Assembly: GCF_014655715.1 (NCBI RefSeq)
Contig: NZ_BNBM01000008.1
Span: forward strand, 124,001-188,000
DNA from: Streptomyces lanatus
Lineage (GTDB): Bacteria; Actinomycetota; Actinomycetes; Streptomycetales; Streptomycetaceae
Direction of reading: 5' to 3'
DNA: 64,000 nt
Position 1 is the stretch's first letter; the number at the start of each line of letters is the position of its first letter. The position numbers were made by a program, and so were the translations under genes. Under the pieces are notes generated by a model. That model saw only the letters and a program-made list of their open reading frames with translations, was not told the origin of the DNA and did not search any database. Of this stretch, positions 8,476 through 17,632 are shown piece after piece.

Positions 8476-9042
8476 TCAGCCCGGCAATCGCTCCCGCCCC
8501 GGCTCGGACAGGTGCAGCACCTCGTACACATCGCCGTCGGCCGTGGGCGTGTCGTTCTCCCAGAGGGAGAAGTGGATCGACTCCCAACGGCTCGTGTCCA
8601 CGGCGGAAGCGGCGAGAACCGCGCCCTCCTCGCAGGCCAGCCGCTCGGTCTCGCGCACCGCCTCCGCCGCGACGTCGGCCAACCGCACCCCGTCCGGCAC
8701 CTGTTGGCGCCGCAGCACCGCGACCCGCGCGGGGGAGCCGCGGCCTTCCTCGTACGCCAACCCGGTCCACTGTCGGACTGACGGCCGCCCGAAGTCGTCG
8801 GCGATGCCTTGGAAGGGGCCGCCCCAGAGGAAGGAGTTCATGCCGGCCACGGTGTCCCAGAGGTAGAACGGCGCGTACTCGTTGACCGGCGAGCCGCGCA
8901 CGCCGCGCTCGCGCATCAGGTACGCCTTGAGGCCCAACCCCTCCCAGCCGTCGAGCAGATGACCCTTGCCGGCGACGCGCCGACGGACGATCTCCATGTC
9001 GTAGTCGGCGGGCAAGGTGAGCCGGTACTGCATCGCATGCAT
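8476..9042 (-). CDS. DUF4865-family protein
   Basis: A 188-aa protein recognised as DUF4865 from MQYRLTLPADYDMEIVRRRV, EYAPFYLWDTVAGMNSFLWG and WTGLAYEEGRG. The family has no established function; it is commonly found beside a TetR regulator, as here, and may be related to monooxygenase-like or antibiotic-responsive proteins. The start at 9042 is favoured over 9033 because AGGAAGG lies eight bases upstream. It follows the TetR gene by only 13 bases and is almost certainly co-transcribed and repressed with it. Confidence 0.75.
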   Translation of the reverse strand: MHAMQYRLTLPADYDMEIVRRRVAGKGHLLDGWEGLGLKAYLMRERGVRGSPVNEYAPFYLWDTVAGMNSFLWGGPFQGIADDFGRPSVRQWTGLAYEEGRGSPARVAVLRRQQVPDGVRLADVAAEAVRETERLACEEGAVLAASAVDTSRWESIHFSLWENDTPTADGDVYEVLHLSEPGRERLPG

Positions 9043-9055
9043 CGGAGCCGCCTTC

Positions 9056-9625
9056 CTACCGAGCTTCCCGGCCCGGCGAGAGCAGCGAGAGCAACCCGCG
9101 CACGCCCGTGTCGAAGGCGGTGGGCGATCCGGAGGCCCGCGCCAGGACATAGCCGCCCTGCACGGTCGCGACGATCGTCGCCGCGATGGCCTCGGCGTCG
9201 AGCCCTGCTGCGAACTGCCCCTGTTCCTTGCCCTCCTCTACCAGCCCGGCGAGCCGCTCCCGCAGCCAGTCCAGCGTCTCGTCCACCGGTGCCCGCAGCT
9301 CGTCACTGGCGATGACGTCCGGGTCCATCGTCAGCCGCCCGACCGGACAGCCGCGCAGCACATCGCGCTCGCGTCGCAGATACGCCTCGATGCGCTCGTA
9401 CGGCGATCCCGGCCCGTCGAGTACTCCCGCGGCGGTAGCCCGCATCTCCTCGGCGGTCCGCCGGATCGCGGCCAGCGCGAGATCCGGCTTCCCCTTGAAG
9501 TGGTGGTACATGCTGCCCTGTCCGGCGCCAGAGCGCTCCAGGATGGCTTTGGGGCTGGTGCCGACGTAGCCGCGCTCCCACAGCAGCTCGCGGGTGGACT
9601 CGATCAGTCGCTCCGAGGTGCTCAT
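9056..9625 (-). CDS. TetR-family transcriptional repressor, autoregulatory
   Basis: A 189-aa TetR protein. The N-terminal HTH is ERLIESTRELLWERGY, then SPKAILERSGAGQGSMYHHF, ending in the family signature YHHFKGK. The C-terminal ligand domain contains DVLRGCPVGRLTMDP, typical of the TetR_C_11-like subgroup. The ATG at 9625 is six bases after a TACAGT -10 box, implying a leaderless transcript. That -10 box overlaps a near-perfect palindrome (9633-9654), so binding of the product would block its own promoter and that of DUF4865. An ATG at 9640 lies inside the operator and is unlikely to be used. Confidence 0.88.
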   Translation of the reverse strand: MSTSERLIESTRELLWERGYVGTSPKAILERSGAGQGSMYHHFKGKPDLALAAIRRTAEEMRATAAGVLDGPGSPYERIEAYLRRERDVLRGCPVGRLTMDPDVIASDELRAPVDETLDWLRERLAGLVEEGKEQGQFAAGLDAEAIAATIVATVQGGYVLARASGSPTAFDTGVRGLLSLLSPGREAR

Positions 9626-9631
9626 ACCGTC

Positions 9632-9637
9632 ACTGTA
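9632..9637 (-). promoter_or_regulatory. -10 box (TACAGT) of the leaderless tetR promoter
   Basis: Read on the minus strand, TACAGT ends six bases before the ATG at 9625. It overlaps the palindromic operator at 9633-9654. Confidence 0.5.
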
Positions 9638-9654
9638 CATACTAGTAGTTACAG
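9633..9654. promoter_or_regulatory. Palindromic TetR operator
   Basis: The 22-bp site has half-sites CTGTACATACT and AGTAGTTACAG. The second half reads CTGTAACTACT on the other strand, matching nine of eleven positions. It overlaps the -10 region of the adjacent tetR gene, the position expected for autorepression. Confidence 0.65.
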
Positions 9655-9810
9655 AAGTCGAGTGCTTTCAGGAGCACCGCGATCGGCCCTGTCTACTCCC
9701 CGCGAGGTACGCCCACTGCCGCTGGCCGTACGACGACCCGGACCCCCCTCCGGCGCGACTCTCGAGACATCACCGGAAACAGTCCGAACCGACTCGGGAG
9801 ATGACCCAAG

Positions 9811-10107
9811 ATGCAGACCCTCGCACACTTCGCAGACGGCGGACCCGGCCCGTGGATCCTGCTGTTCCCGCTGATCTGGGCGGCAGTCGTGATCGGCGGC
9901 ATCACCCTGTTGCGCCGAACGGTGTGGCGCGGACGCCGCGGCGGCCCCTGGCGCCCCGCCCAGGCCCCCGACGAGAACTCGCCCATCACCGTGCTCGGCC
10001 ACCGCTTCGCCTCGGGCGAGATCGACGAGGACGAGTACTGGCGCCGGCTGTCCGTGCTGGACGAGCAGTTCGGCCGTAAGGACATGGGCAAGGGCGGTGC
10101 GGCATGA
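9811..10107 (+). CDS. Short SHOCT-domain membrane protein
   Basis: A 98-aa protein with one N-terminal transmembrane helix (about residues 13-36, PWILLFPLIWAAVVIGGIT), a basic juxtamembrane stretch and a C-terminal SHOCT motif (RFASGEIDEDEYWRRLSVL). SHOCT domains are short oligomerisation modules found on many unrelated proteins. The stop overlaps the start of the ABC ATPase gene by four bases (ATGA), so the two are translationally coupled; a role in assembling or regulating the exporter is plausible but inferred. GGGAG lies about ten bases before the ATG. Confidence 0.78.
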   Translation: MQTLAHFADGGPGPWILLFPLIWAAVVIGGITLLRRTVWRGRRGGPWRPAQAPDENSPITVLGHRFASGEIDEDEYWRRLSVLDEQFGRKDMGKGGAA

Positions 10108-10862
10108 CGACCACGACCGTCACGACGACCACGCCGACGGCCGCCCGGGTCGTCGACGCCGTGAAGGTGTACGGCAGCGGCGACACGAGCGTGAGGGCCC
10201 TGGACGGGGTGAGCGTCGACTTCCCGGTCGGCCGCTTCACCGCGATCATGGGGCCCTCGGGCTCCGGCAAGTCCACCCTGATGCACTGTGCGGCCGGCCT
10301 CGACACGCTCACCTCCGGCACCGCCCACATCGGCGACACCGAGCTGAGCAGCCTCGACGACCGCCGTCTGACCTTGCTGCGCCGGGACCGCGTGGGCTTC
10401 GTCTTCCAGTCGTTCAACCTGGTGCCGACGCTCACCGTCGCGGAGAACATCACGCTGCCGTTGGACCTCGCGGGCGGCAAGGGCGACCCGGAGTGGGTCG
10501 ACGCGCTCATCGACGTCGTCGGCCTGCGCGACCGGCTCCACCACCGCCCCTCCGAACTCTCCGGCGGCCAGCAGCAACGCGTCGCCGTCGCCCGCGCCTT
10601 CGCCGGACAGCCCGACGTCGTCTTCGCCGACGAGCCGACCGGCAACCTCGACTCCCGCTCCGGCGGCGAGGTCCTCGGCCTCCTCGGCCGTACCGTCCGC
10701 CAGACCGCCCGCACGGTCGTCATGGTCACCCACGACCCGGTGGCCGCCGCCCACGCCGACGAGGTCGTCTTCCTCGCCGACGGACGCCTGGTCGACCGTA
10801 TGGAATCCCCGACCGCCGACAAGGTCCTGGACCGCATGAAAGCCTTCGAGGTGCCGTCATGA
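10104..10862 (+). CDS. ABC transporter ATP-binding protein (MacB/LolD type)
   Basis: A 252-aa ATPase with all ABC motifs: Walker A GPSGSGKST (about 50-58), Q-loop GFVFQSFNLVPTLT, signature LSGGQQQRVAVARAF, Walker B VVFADEPTGNLDSRSG and the switch histidine in VTHDP. The Q-loop and NLDSRSG sequences are typical of the LolCDE/MacB/FtsE branch, which works with FtsX-type permeases by mechanotransmission. It overlaps the SHOCT gene upstream and the permease gene downstream by four bases each, making a tight three-gene operon. Confidence 0.92.
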   Translation: MTTTTVTTTTPTAARVVDAVKVYGSGDTSVRALDGVSVDFPVGRFTAIMGPSGSGKSTLMHCAAGLDTLTSGTAHIGDTELSSLDDRRLTLLRRDRVGFVFQSFNLVPTLTVAENITLPLDLAGGKGDPEWVDALIDVVGLRDRLHHRPSELSGGQQQRVAVARAFAGQPDVVFADEPTGNLDSRSGGEVLGLLGRTVRQTARTVVMVTHDPVAAAHADEVVFLADGRLVDRMESPTADKVLDRMKAFEVPS

Positions 10863-13420
10863 ACGCGTCCGTCCGCATCAGCGCGGCCTCCTTGCGCGCC
10901 CACAAGCGCCGTTTCGCCGGTACCTTCCTCGCGGTTTTCCTCGGTGTCGCCTTCCTCGCCGGGACCCTCGTCATGGGCGACACCCTGCGCGCCAGCTTCG
11001 ACACCATGTTCGGCAATGCCACCAGCGGCACCGACGCCGTCGTCCGCAGCGCCGACGCCATCACCACGCCCGGCGAGAGCGAGGGCGTGCGCGCACCGGT
11101 CGCCACCGACCTGGTGAGCACGATCGAGCGGGCCCCCGGTGTCGCCGCCGCCGCGCCCAGCATCCAGGGAGCCGGCCAGCTCATCGCCAAGGACGGCGAC
11201 CCCATCGGCGGCCAGGGCCCGCCCACCCTCGCCGGAAACTGGATCAGCGACCCGAAGCTCAACCCCTACCAGCTCGCCGAGGGCCACACCCCGCGGAAGT
11301 CCGGCGAGGTCGTCATCGACCGCGGCACCGCCGAGCGCGGCGACCTGAAGATCGGCGACACCACGACCCTGCGCACCCCGGACCCGGTCAAGGTGACCGT
11401 CGTGGGCCTCGCGACCTTCGGCGGCGAGGACGGCATGGCCCAGGTGACCTTCACCGGCATGACCCTGGCCGACGCGGAGAAGTACCTCACCGCGCGGCCC
11501 GGCGAGGCGGCGAGCATCCAGGTGCGGGCCGGACCCGGCGTCAGCCAGCAGCAGCTGGTGGACGAGCTGACTCCCGTACTGCCCAAGGGAGTCGAGGCCA
11601 TCACCGGTCAGGAGTCGGCGCAGGAGAACACCGACATGATCTCCAGCCAGTTCCTGTCGATCTTCACCACCTTCCTGCTGGTGTTCTCCGGCGTGGCCCT
11701 CCTGGTGGCCACCTTCTCCATCCACAACACCTTCGCGATCGTGGTGGCCCAGCGCACCCGCGAGAACGCCCTTTTGCGCGCCCTGGGCGCCTCCCGCCGC
11801 CAGGTCACCGCGTCGACCCTGGTCGAGGCCACCGCTGTGGCGATCACCGCGTCGCTGGCCGGCCTCGCGGGCGGCATCGGCATCGCGGCGGGCCTCCAGG
11901 CCCTGTTCCCGGCGATCGGATTCCCCTTCCCCGAGGGCGACCTGGTGATCAGCGCGCTGTCCATGGCGCTGCCCCTCGCCGTCGGCATCGTGGTCTGCCT
12001 CGGCTCCGCGCTGCTGCCCGCCGTACGCGCCGGACGCACCGCGCCCCTGGCGGCCCTGCGGGAAACGGCGGTCGACACCTCCGGCGCCTCCCGCACCCGC
12101 GCCGTCACCGGCCTGGGACTCGGCGCCCTCGCGATCGCCGTCACCCTCACCGGCGTCCTGGTGTCCCCGTCCATCTGGCTGGCCGCGGGCGGCGCCGTCC
12201 TCGCCCTGGTCGCCTTCGTGGTCCTGGGTCCGGTGGCCTCCACGACGGCGGTACGGGTCCTAGGTGGCCCCCTCGACCGACTGCGCGGCGTCACCGGCGG
12301 CCTCGCCCGGCGCAACGCCCTGCGCAGCCCGAAGCGGACGGCGGCGACCGCCAGCGCCCTGATGATCGGCGTGGCCGTCGTGTCCCTGTTCACGGTCTTC
12401 GGCGCCTCGCTCAAGGCGACCATGGACCAGACCGTGTCCCGGTCCTTCGCGGGCGACGTCGCCATCAGCACCCCGTCGTTCGGCGCGGGCGGCAGCGGCC
12501 TGAGCCCCCGCCTTGCCGACGCGGTCCAGAAGCTCCCCGAGGTCGACACGGCCGTAGGCCTCGGCCGGGGCGTCGCCGAAGTCGACGGCAAGGGACGGGC
12601 GCTGACGGTCACCGACCCGGTCGCCCTGGAACGCACCTTCGACCTCGGCCAGATCCAGGGCTCCATGAGCAGCCTGAGCACCGACGGCATCGCCATCACC
12701 GAGAACGAGGCCGACAAGCAGCACCTGACGACCGGCGACAAGGCCCGCCTCACCTTCACCGACGGACGTACGCAGACCTTCACCGTCCGCGCGGTCTACG
12801 GCCAGTCCGAACTCGCCGGCGACTACGTCATCACCCGCGACGCCTGGGCCCCGCACCGCACCCAGGACGCCGACACCCTGGTCGCCGTGTCCTTCAAGGG
12901 CGGCGTGAGCACGGACGACGGCAAGGCGGCCGTCGAGAAGGTCGCCGCCCAGTACGGCAATCCCGAGGTGCAGACCCGGGACGAGTACGCGCAGTCCGCG
13001 GCGGGCGGCATCGACATGATGCTCACCCTCGTCTACGCGCTGCTCGCCCTCGCGGTGCTCATCGCGCTCCTCGGCATCGCCAACACGCTGACGCTGGCGA
13101 TCCACGAGCGCACCCGAGAACTGGGCCTGCTGCGGGCCGTCGGTCAGACCCGTGCCCAGCTGCGCGCCATGGTCCGCTGGGAGTCGGTCCTGGTCGCCGC
13201 CTTCGGCACCGTCGGCGGCCTCGCCCTCGGCGGCTTCCTCGGCTGGGTGCTGGTCGAGGCCTCCGACGGCGCGAGCGACAGCGCGTTCGCCTTCGCGCTG
13301 CCGCCGCTGCAACTCGCCGTGGTGGCCCTGGTCGGCATCACCGCCGGAGCCCTGGCGGGACTGCGCCCGGCGCGCCGCGCGGCACGCCTGGACGTACTGC
13401 GGGCCATCGCCACGGAGTGA
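10859..13420 (+). CDS. Large FtsX/MacB-type ABC transporter permease
   Basis: An 853-aa permease that is a tandem of two FtsX units. There is an N-terminal membrane helix (FAGTFLAVFLGVAFLAGTLV), a MacB-like extracytoplasmic domain (about 45-260), and three FtsX helices containing RTRENALLRALGASRRQV. A repeat of the same layout follows after about residue 470 and ends with RTRELGLLRAVGQTRAQLR and ARRAARLDVLRAIATE. This architecture is standard for streptomycete exporters linked to cell-envelope stress, lipoproteins or peptide antibiotics; the cargo is unknown. It is coupled to the ATPase by a 4-bp overlap. Confidence 0.92.
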   Translation: MNASVRISAASLRAHKRRFAGTFLAVFLGVAFLAGTLVMGDTLRASFDTMFGNATSGTDAVVRSADAITTPGESEGVRAPVATDLVSTIERAPGVAAAAPSIQGAGQLIAKDGDPIGGQGPPTLAGNWISDPKLNPYQLAEGHTPRKSGEVVIDRGTAERGDLKIGDTTTLRTPDPVKVTVVGLATFGGEDGMAQVTFTGMTLADAEKYLTARPGEAASIQVRAGPGVSQQQLVDELTPVLPKGVEAITGQESAQENTDMISSQFLSIFTTFLLVFSGVALLVATFSIHNTFAIVVAQRTRENALLRALGASRRQVTASTLVEATAVAITASLAGLAGGIGIAAGLQALFPAIGFPFPEGDLVISALSMALPLAVGIVVCLGSALLPAVRAGRTAPLAALRETAVDTSGASRTRAVTGLGLGALAIAVTLTGVLVSPSIWLAAGGAVLALVAFVVLGPVASTTAVRVLGGPLDRLRGVTGGLARRNALRSPKRTAATASALMIGVAVVSLFTVFGASLKATMDQTVSRSFAGDVAISTPSFGAGGSGLSPRLADAVQKLPEVDTAVGLGRGVAEVDGKGRALTVTDPVALERTFDLGQIQGSMSSLSTDGIAITENEADKQHLTTGDKARLTFTDGRTQTFTVRAVYGQSELAGDYVITRDAWAPHRTQDADTLVAVSFKGGVSTDDGKAAVEKVAAQYGNPEVQTRDEYAQSAAGGIDMMLTLVYALLALAVLIALLGIANTLTLAIHERTRELGLLRAVGQTRAQLRAMVRWESVLVAAFGTVGGLALGGFLGWVLVEASDGASDSAFAFALPPLQLAVVALVGITAGALAGLRPARRAARLDVLRAIATE

Positions 13421-13463
13421 CAGGGGCCCTCAACGCCCTCGGCACAGCCCCCTCACCGCCCGG

Positions 13464-14009
13464 TCAGCCGACAACGGCCGACCGGGCGGGAGCGTGTTCG
13501 GGCCTGCGCAGGTCGACCCGCTCACCGACCTCCGCGAACCGTCGCGCGGGCTTGTCCACCACCGCCCGCTGCAGCGGCCGCGCGGCCCCGGCCGGAACCG
13601 CGGCCAGGGGTGTCGGCAGCGTGAACCACACGACCTTCCCGGACTCGCCGTCCGGCCGCACACCCCAGCTCTCGCTGACCGCGGCCACCATCGCAAGACC
13701 GCGACCGCACGTGGCCAGCGTGTCGGCCTCCGCGACGTCCGCCATGACGGGCAGACGCGGGTCGTGGTCGCGCACCGAGACCATGAGCCGGTCGAGCAGC
13801 AGCTCGATCTCCACGGTGCACGTCTTGTCCGGCTGGGCGTGCTGGTGAACGTTGGTCAGCAGCTCGGTCACACCGAGTGCGGCGCGGTCTATCAAGGGAT
13901 CAAGATGCCAGTAGCGCAAGTGTGCAGATACGATTCTGCGGACCTGACCGATCCGCGACGGCAGGGCTTGGAGCTCCACCGTGCAGTGCCTGCTTGGGTA
14001 ACTGATCAC
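13464..14009 (-). CDS. Anti-sigma-factor-like ATP-binding protein (HATPase_c_2, RsbW-like)
   Basis: A 181-aa protein with the GHKL ATPase fold found in SpoIIAB/RsbW-type anti-sigma kinases. The N-box is AALGVTELLTNVHQHA; DHDPRLPVMADVAE and TCGRGLAMVAAVSESWG supply the ATP lid and G boxes. Streptomycetes carry dozens of these single-domain proteins, most without a known partner; no sigma or anti-anti-sigma gene adjoins this one. The GTG start at 14009 has GGGGAG eight bases upstream. The C-terminal ~45 residues are a low-complexity basic tail outside the domain. Confidence 0.85.
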   Translation of the reverse strand: MISYPSRHCTVELQALPSRIGQVRRIVSAHLRYWHLDPLIDRAALGVTELLTNVHQHAQPDKTCTVEIELLLDRLMVSVRDHDPRLPVMADVAEADTLATCGRGLAMVAAVSESWGVRPDGESGKVVWFTLPTPLAAVPAGAARPLQRAVVDKPARRFAEVGERVDLRRPEHAPARSAVVG

Positions 14010-14193
14010 GGCTGCGACTCCCCGACTGAAGAGGTCCGGAAGAACACGAAGTACGGATCCAGCAGGGTGCTTGAAGAAAACGGCCGCCTGCTGTCGTGGC
14101 CGGCGGGCTGGTTCGCAGCGTTATCGCCGGTAAACCCAGAGTGACGTGAGACCAGCGTGACGCAGGGGGTGCGGTACCGCAACTCGCAGTGAC

Positions 14194-14517
14194 TCAGCCC
14201 TTACGCCCGGCGGCCTTCCGTACGGCCTCGATGAACCGGCGCGCCGCGGGCGGCCCGGGCTCTCCCGGAGCGGGGTCGTGCTCGCCCAACGTCAGTGAAT
14301 AGCGGTTGCCGTTGAGGTCCGCGAGCGCCTTGTCGTCCGGGGCGAACCAGGGCTTGGACGCCCGTACCGCCTGCACCGGAGCGCTGTCGATCTCGCTGCC
14401 GTAGCTGGTGAGCAGCTGCACCCTGCCGTCGCTGATCCGTATCTGCCCGGCCCGGGTCAGCGAGCGCAGCCGCTTCCCGATCCGCACGCCCGTGGCCCTG
14501 AACTCCGGCTCAGCCAT
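14194..14517 (-). CDS. Conserved hypothetical small protein
   Basis: A 107-aa protein beginning MAEPEFRATGVRIGKRLRSL, with TRAGQIRISDGRVQLLTSYGSEIDS in the middle. I recognise it only as a conserved actinobacterial protein of unknown role. It is soluble, with no metal-binding motif. The ATG at 14517 follows AAGGGGCGGG. It is transcribed away from the desulfhydrase gene, with about 340 bases between their starts. Confidence 0.6.
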   Translation of the reverse strand: MAEPEFRATGVRIGKRLRSLTRAGQIRISDGRVQLLTSYGSEIDSAPVQAVRASKPWFAPDDKALADLNGNRYSLTLGEHDPAPGEPGPPAARRFIEAVRKAAGRKG

Positions 14518-14853
14518 GCCCCGCCCCTTAGCGCCTCGGTGTGCCGGTCCGTCCCGTACGGGCCCGGCCGGCTCTGATCGTGATCCAGTGTGCCCCCGTT
14601 CGGGACCGCTGTCCCGTCCGGTGCAGTCTGCCCGCGTACCGCGTCGAGCACCAGTACGCACGTCACCCCTGGCCGGGGCGCCCGGAGCACTCGCCCGAAT
14701 GCGCCCCCAAGGCCGCGGCGAAATCCTGGCCCAGGGATGCCTTTGAGGCGCTCAAAGGTGTGTTTATGCAGGTGAGAAGCGTGCGGAAGATGTTTATGCT
14801 CGAAGTGACGGCCGCGTGAGTCGCCGTTGCCGAAGAGCATGAGGAGCAGCGCC

Positions 14854-15978
14854 GTGAGCACCATCCAGCAGACCCCGTCCGGCGTGACCCTCGACGTCGA
14901 CCACAGCGACGCCGCCTACCGCGTCTGGCTGAAAGAAGCCGTGCGCAAAGTCCAGGCCGACGCCAACCGCTCGGCCGACACACACCTGTTGCGCTTCCCG
15001 CTGCCGGAGCGATGGGGCATCGACCTGTATCTGAAGGACGAGTCGACCCACCCGACCGGCAGCCTCAAACACCGCCTCGCCCGCTCGCTGTTCCTCTACG
15101 GCCTGTGCAATGGCTGGATCCGGCCGGGCCGCCCCGTGATCGAGGCGTCCAGCGGCTCCACGGCCGTCTCCGAGGCGTACTTCGCGAAGCTGATCGGCGT
15201 CCCCTTCATCGCTGTCATGCCCCGCACGACCAGCGCCGAGAAGTGCCGCCTCATCGAGTTCCACGGCGGACAGTGCCACTTCGTGGACGACTCACGGAAG
15301 ATGTACGAGGAATCGGCCCGTCTGGCGGTGGAGACCGGCGGCCACTACATGGACCAGTTCACCTACGCCGAACGGGCCACGGACTGGCGCGGCAACAACA
15401 ACATCGCCGAATCCATCTTCCGCCAGCTGAAGCTGGAACGGTTCCCGGAGCCCGCGTGGATCGTCGCCACGGCCGGCACCGGCGGCACCTCCGCGACCCT
15501 CGCCCGGTACGTCCACTACATGCAGCACGACACCCGCATCTGTGTCGCCGATCCGGAGAACTCCTGCTTCTTCGAGGGCTGGACCACCGGCGATCCGGAC
15601 GTCACCTGCGACTGCGGTTCCCGTATCGAGGGCATCGGCCGTCCGCGCATGGAGCCGAGCTTCGTGCCCGGCGCGATCGACCGCATGATGAAGGTGCCGG
15701 ACGCGGCGAGCGTGGCCGCCGTACGCGCCCTGGAGCGGGCCATCGGCCGCAAGGCGGGCGGCTCCACGGGCACCGGGCTGTGGAGCGCCCTGAAGATCGT
15801 CGCCGAGATGGTCGCGGAGGGACGGCGGGGAAGCGTGGTGACGCTGCTGTGCGATCCGGGGGACCGGTACCTCGACAAGTACTACTCGGACGCGTGGCTG
15901 GCCGAGCAGGGCCTGGACATCGCCCCGTACGCGAGAGCCATCGAGCAGCTTCTGGAGACGGGTGTCTGGCCCGAGTGA
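14854..15978 (+). CDS. PLP-dependent L-cysteine desulfhydrase-like protein (Cds1 family)
   Basis: A 374-aa fold-type II PLP enzyme. The lysine that would bind PLP is in HPTGSLKHRLARSL; the phosphate/Asn region is SSGSTAVSEAYFAKLIGVPF, and GTGGTSATLARYV supplies the phosphate-cup glycines. The overall arrangement, including the Cys-rich VTCDCGSRIEGIGRP segment, matches the actinobacterial 'cysteine synthase family' that includes mycobacterial Cds1, which releases H2S and pyruvate from cysteine. GTG 14854 is preferred because GAGGAG sits seven bases upstream; ATG 14839 and TTG 14827 are alternatives. Confidence 0.82.
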   Translation: MSTIQQTPSGVTLDVDHSDAAYRVWLKEAVRKVQADANRSADTHLLRFPLPERWGIDLYLKDESTHPTGSLKHRLARSLFLYGLCNGWIRPGRPVIEASSGSTAVSEAYFAKLIGVPFIAVMPRTTSAEKCRLIEFHGGQCHFVDDSRKMYEESARLAVETGGHYMDQFTYAERATDWRGNNNIAESIFRQLKLERFPEPAWIVATAGTGGTSATLARYVHYMQHDTRICVADPENSCFFEGWTTGDPDVTCDCGSRIEGIGRPRMEPSFVPGAIDRMMKVPDAASVAAVRALERAIGRKAGGSTGTGLWSALKIVAEMVAEGRRGSVVTLLCDPGDRYLDKYYSDAWLAEQGLDIAPYARAIEQLLETGVWPE

Positions 15979-15981
15979 ACC

Positions 15982-16452
15982 TCAGGCCGTCAGCCGCCGG
16001 TCCAACGACGTCACCGCGTCCCGGAAGGCCCGGCGGAGGCCGACCCCCGCGAGGCCGAGCGCGAACCGGAAGGGTGCCGTGCCGTCCGCGGCGAACGTCC
16101 ACTGGACCCGCGTGCCCGTGCCCGCCGGGGTGAGCCGCCACTCCTCGACCAGGGACCGGGCCCCCGGCACATTGGTGACGTCGACGCGGTAGGCGTACAG
16201 TTCGGGGCTCTTGGCCGCGAGGATCGTCTCCTCGAAGCGTGTGCCGCCCTTGAGCCGGATCTCGCGCCGGGCCCCGTCGTCCAGTGGGCGGGCCAGCGTC
16301 ACCGCCGAGAACCACTGCGTCCAGCCCGGCACATCCTCGGCGAGCGCGTTGAACACCGCCTCCGGTGGAGCGGCGACCTCCCGCGCGTTGACATGCCGTA
16401 CAGGCGCGATCCCGACGAAGTCGAGCCCCACCTCGCGCAGCAGGTGAGCCAT
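15982..16452 (-). CDS. SRPBCC (START-like) family protein, polyketide-cyclase-like
   Basis: A 156-aa START/Bet v1-fold protein: HVNAREVAAPPEAVFNAL opens the domain, EDVPGWTQWFSAV follows, and the C-terminal helix ends VGLRRAFRDAVTSLDRRLTA. The superfamily binds hydrophobic ligands; many members have no known role. It is convergent with the Cds1-like gene, with stops four bases apart. Upstream on the same strand, 58 bp away, is the DeoR regulator. Confidence 0.75.
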   Translation of the reverse strand: MAHLLREVGLDFVGIAPVRHVNAREVAAPPEAVFNALAEDVPGWTQWFSAVTLARPLDDGARREIRLKGGTRFEETILAAKSPELYAYRVDVTNVPGARSLVEEWRLTPAGTGTRVQWTFAADGTAPFRFALGLAGVGLRRAFRDAVTSLDRRLTA

Positions 16453-16510
16453 GGACGAAACCCCCTATGCCGACACCGCTCCGGGCAGCGCCACCATAGC
16501 TGGCGCCCCG

Positions 16511-17341
16511 TCAGATGTCTGCACCCTCATCGGGCTCACCGGCCACGACCAGCCGCCGCAGATGCTCAGCGATCTCCGAGCGCGCCTCGGTCTCAAGACC
16601 GGCGTCCGTCACCAGCGTGTCGACCTGCTCCAGGGCCGCGAACGAACTCAGCCCCACCACACCCCACTTGGTGTGGTCGGCGACCACCACGACCCGCCGC
16701 GCCGACTGCACCAGGCGCCGGTTGGTCTCGGCCTCCGCGAGGTTCGGTGTGGACAGGCCGGCCTCGACCGATATGCCGTGCACACCGAGGAACAGCACAT
16801 CGAAGTGGAGCGCCGCGATCGCCTGGTCGGCCACCGGACCCACCAGCGAGTCGGACGGCGTGCGCACCCCGCCGGTCAGCACGACCGTGGCCGCTCCCTG
16901 CCGGGGGCCCGTGGTGCGCAGCGCGGCATGGAAGACATCGGCCACCCGCACCGAGTTCGTGACCACCGTGAGGTCGGGGACATCGACCAGCTGATGCGCC
17001 AGCGCATACGTCGTCGTACCGCCCGACAGGGCGATCGCACTGCCCGGCGCGACCAGCTCGGACGCCGCGCGGGCGATGTCCTCCTTGGCCGTCAGCTCCA
17101 GACCCGACTTCGCCTCGAAACCCGGCTCGTGCGTGCTGGCCTCGACCACCGGGACCGCGCCGCCGTGCACCTTCTCCAGCACGCCCTGCCGGGCGAGCGC
17201 GTCGAGATCGCGGCGCACCGTCATGTCCGACACGCCGAGCTTCCGGGTCAGCTCATTGACGCGGACCCCGCCCCGACGCCGTACCTCGTCCAGGATCAGG
17301 GCGCGCCGCTGCTCTGCGAGGAGGTTCTGATTCTCGCTCAC
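16511..17341 (-). CDS. DeoR/GlpR-family transcriptional regulator
   Basis: A 276-aa DeoR protein. The HTH (about 8-62) reads ALILDEVRRRGGVRVNELTR, then GVSDMTVRRDLDALARQGVL; the sensor domain has LSGGTTTYALAHQL, LTVVTNSVRVADVF, VLTGGVRTPSDSLVGP and VVVADHTKWG. The GTG start at 17341 has a GGAG site five bases upstream. Neighbours do not include an obvious sugar operon, so the regulon cannot be read from context. Distinct in sequence from the DeoR protein at 179-958. Confidence 0.88.
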   Translation of the reverse strand: MSENQNLLAEQRRALILDEVRRRGGVRVNELTRKLGVSDMTVRRDLDALARQGVLEKVHGGAVPVVEASTHEPGFEAKSGLELTAKEDIARAASELVAPGSAIALSGGTTTYALAHQLVDVPDLTVVTNSVRVADVFHAALRTTGPRQGAATVVLTGGVRTPSDSLVGPVADQAIAALHFDVLFLGVHGISVEAGLSTPNLAEAETNRRLVQSARRVVVVADHTKWGVVGLSSFAALEQVDTLVTDAGLETEARSEIAEHLRRLVVAGEPDEGADI

Positions 17342-17632
17342 GTACGCTCCGATCCTTTCGCCTCAGGCTGTCCGACACGCCTCGCGCACCGGCTCCCACA
17401 AGGACATTCTCGCCCCTCCGGGTCCGCGGGGCGTCCCATCCTCGCACGGGTGGGTACCCCTCGCGCCACTGGCCGTCCCGACGCGCGCATGTCACCTCTG
17501 CATCTTCCGTTCCGCAGTACTTCACACGGATCGGGGAGATTCCGTGACGAGAGGTGTGCGGGAGCCTCTTCGGGGAGATCCTGTGCCCGCACCGACAGAA
17601 GCCACTGGCTCGTCACGGGGGAAGTGCGAGAG

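Noticed and set aside
10097..10858. Extension of the permease frame upstream to 10097
   Set aside because: It runs across the ABC ATPase gene in another frame and has Arg-rich shadow composition; the permease starts at 10859 with a 4-bp coupling overlap.
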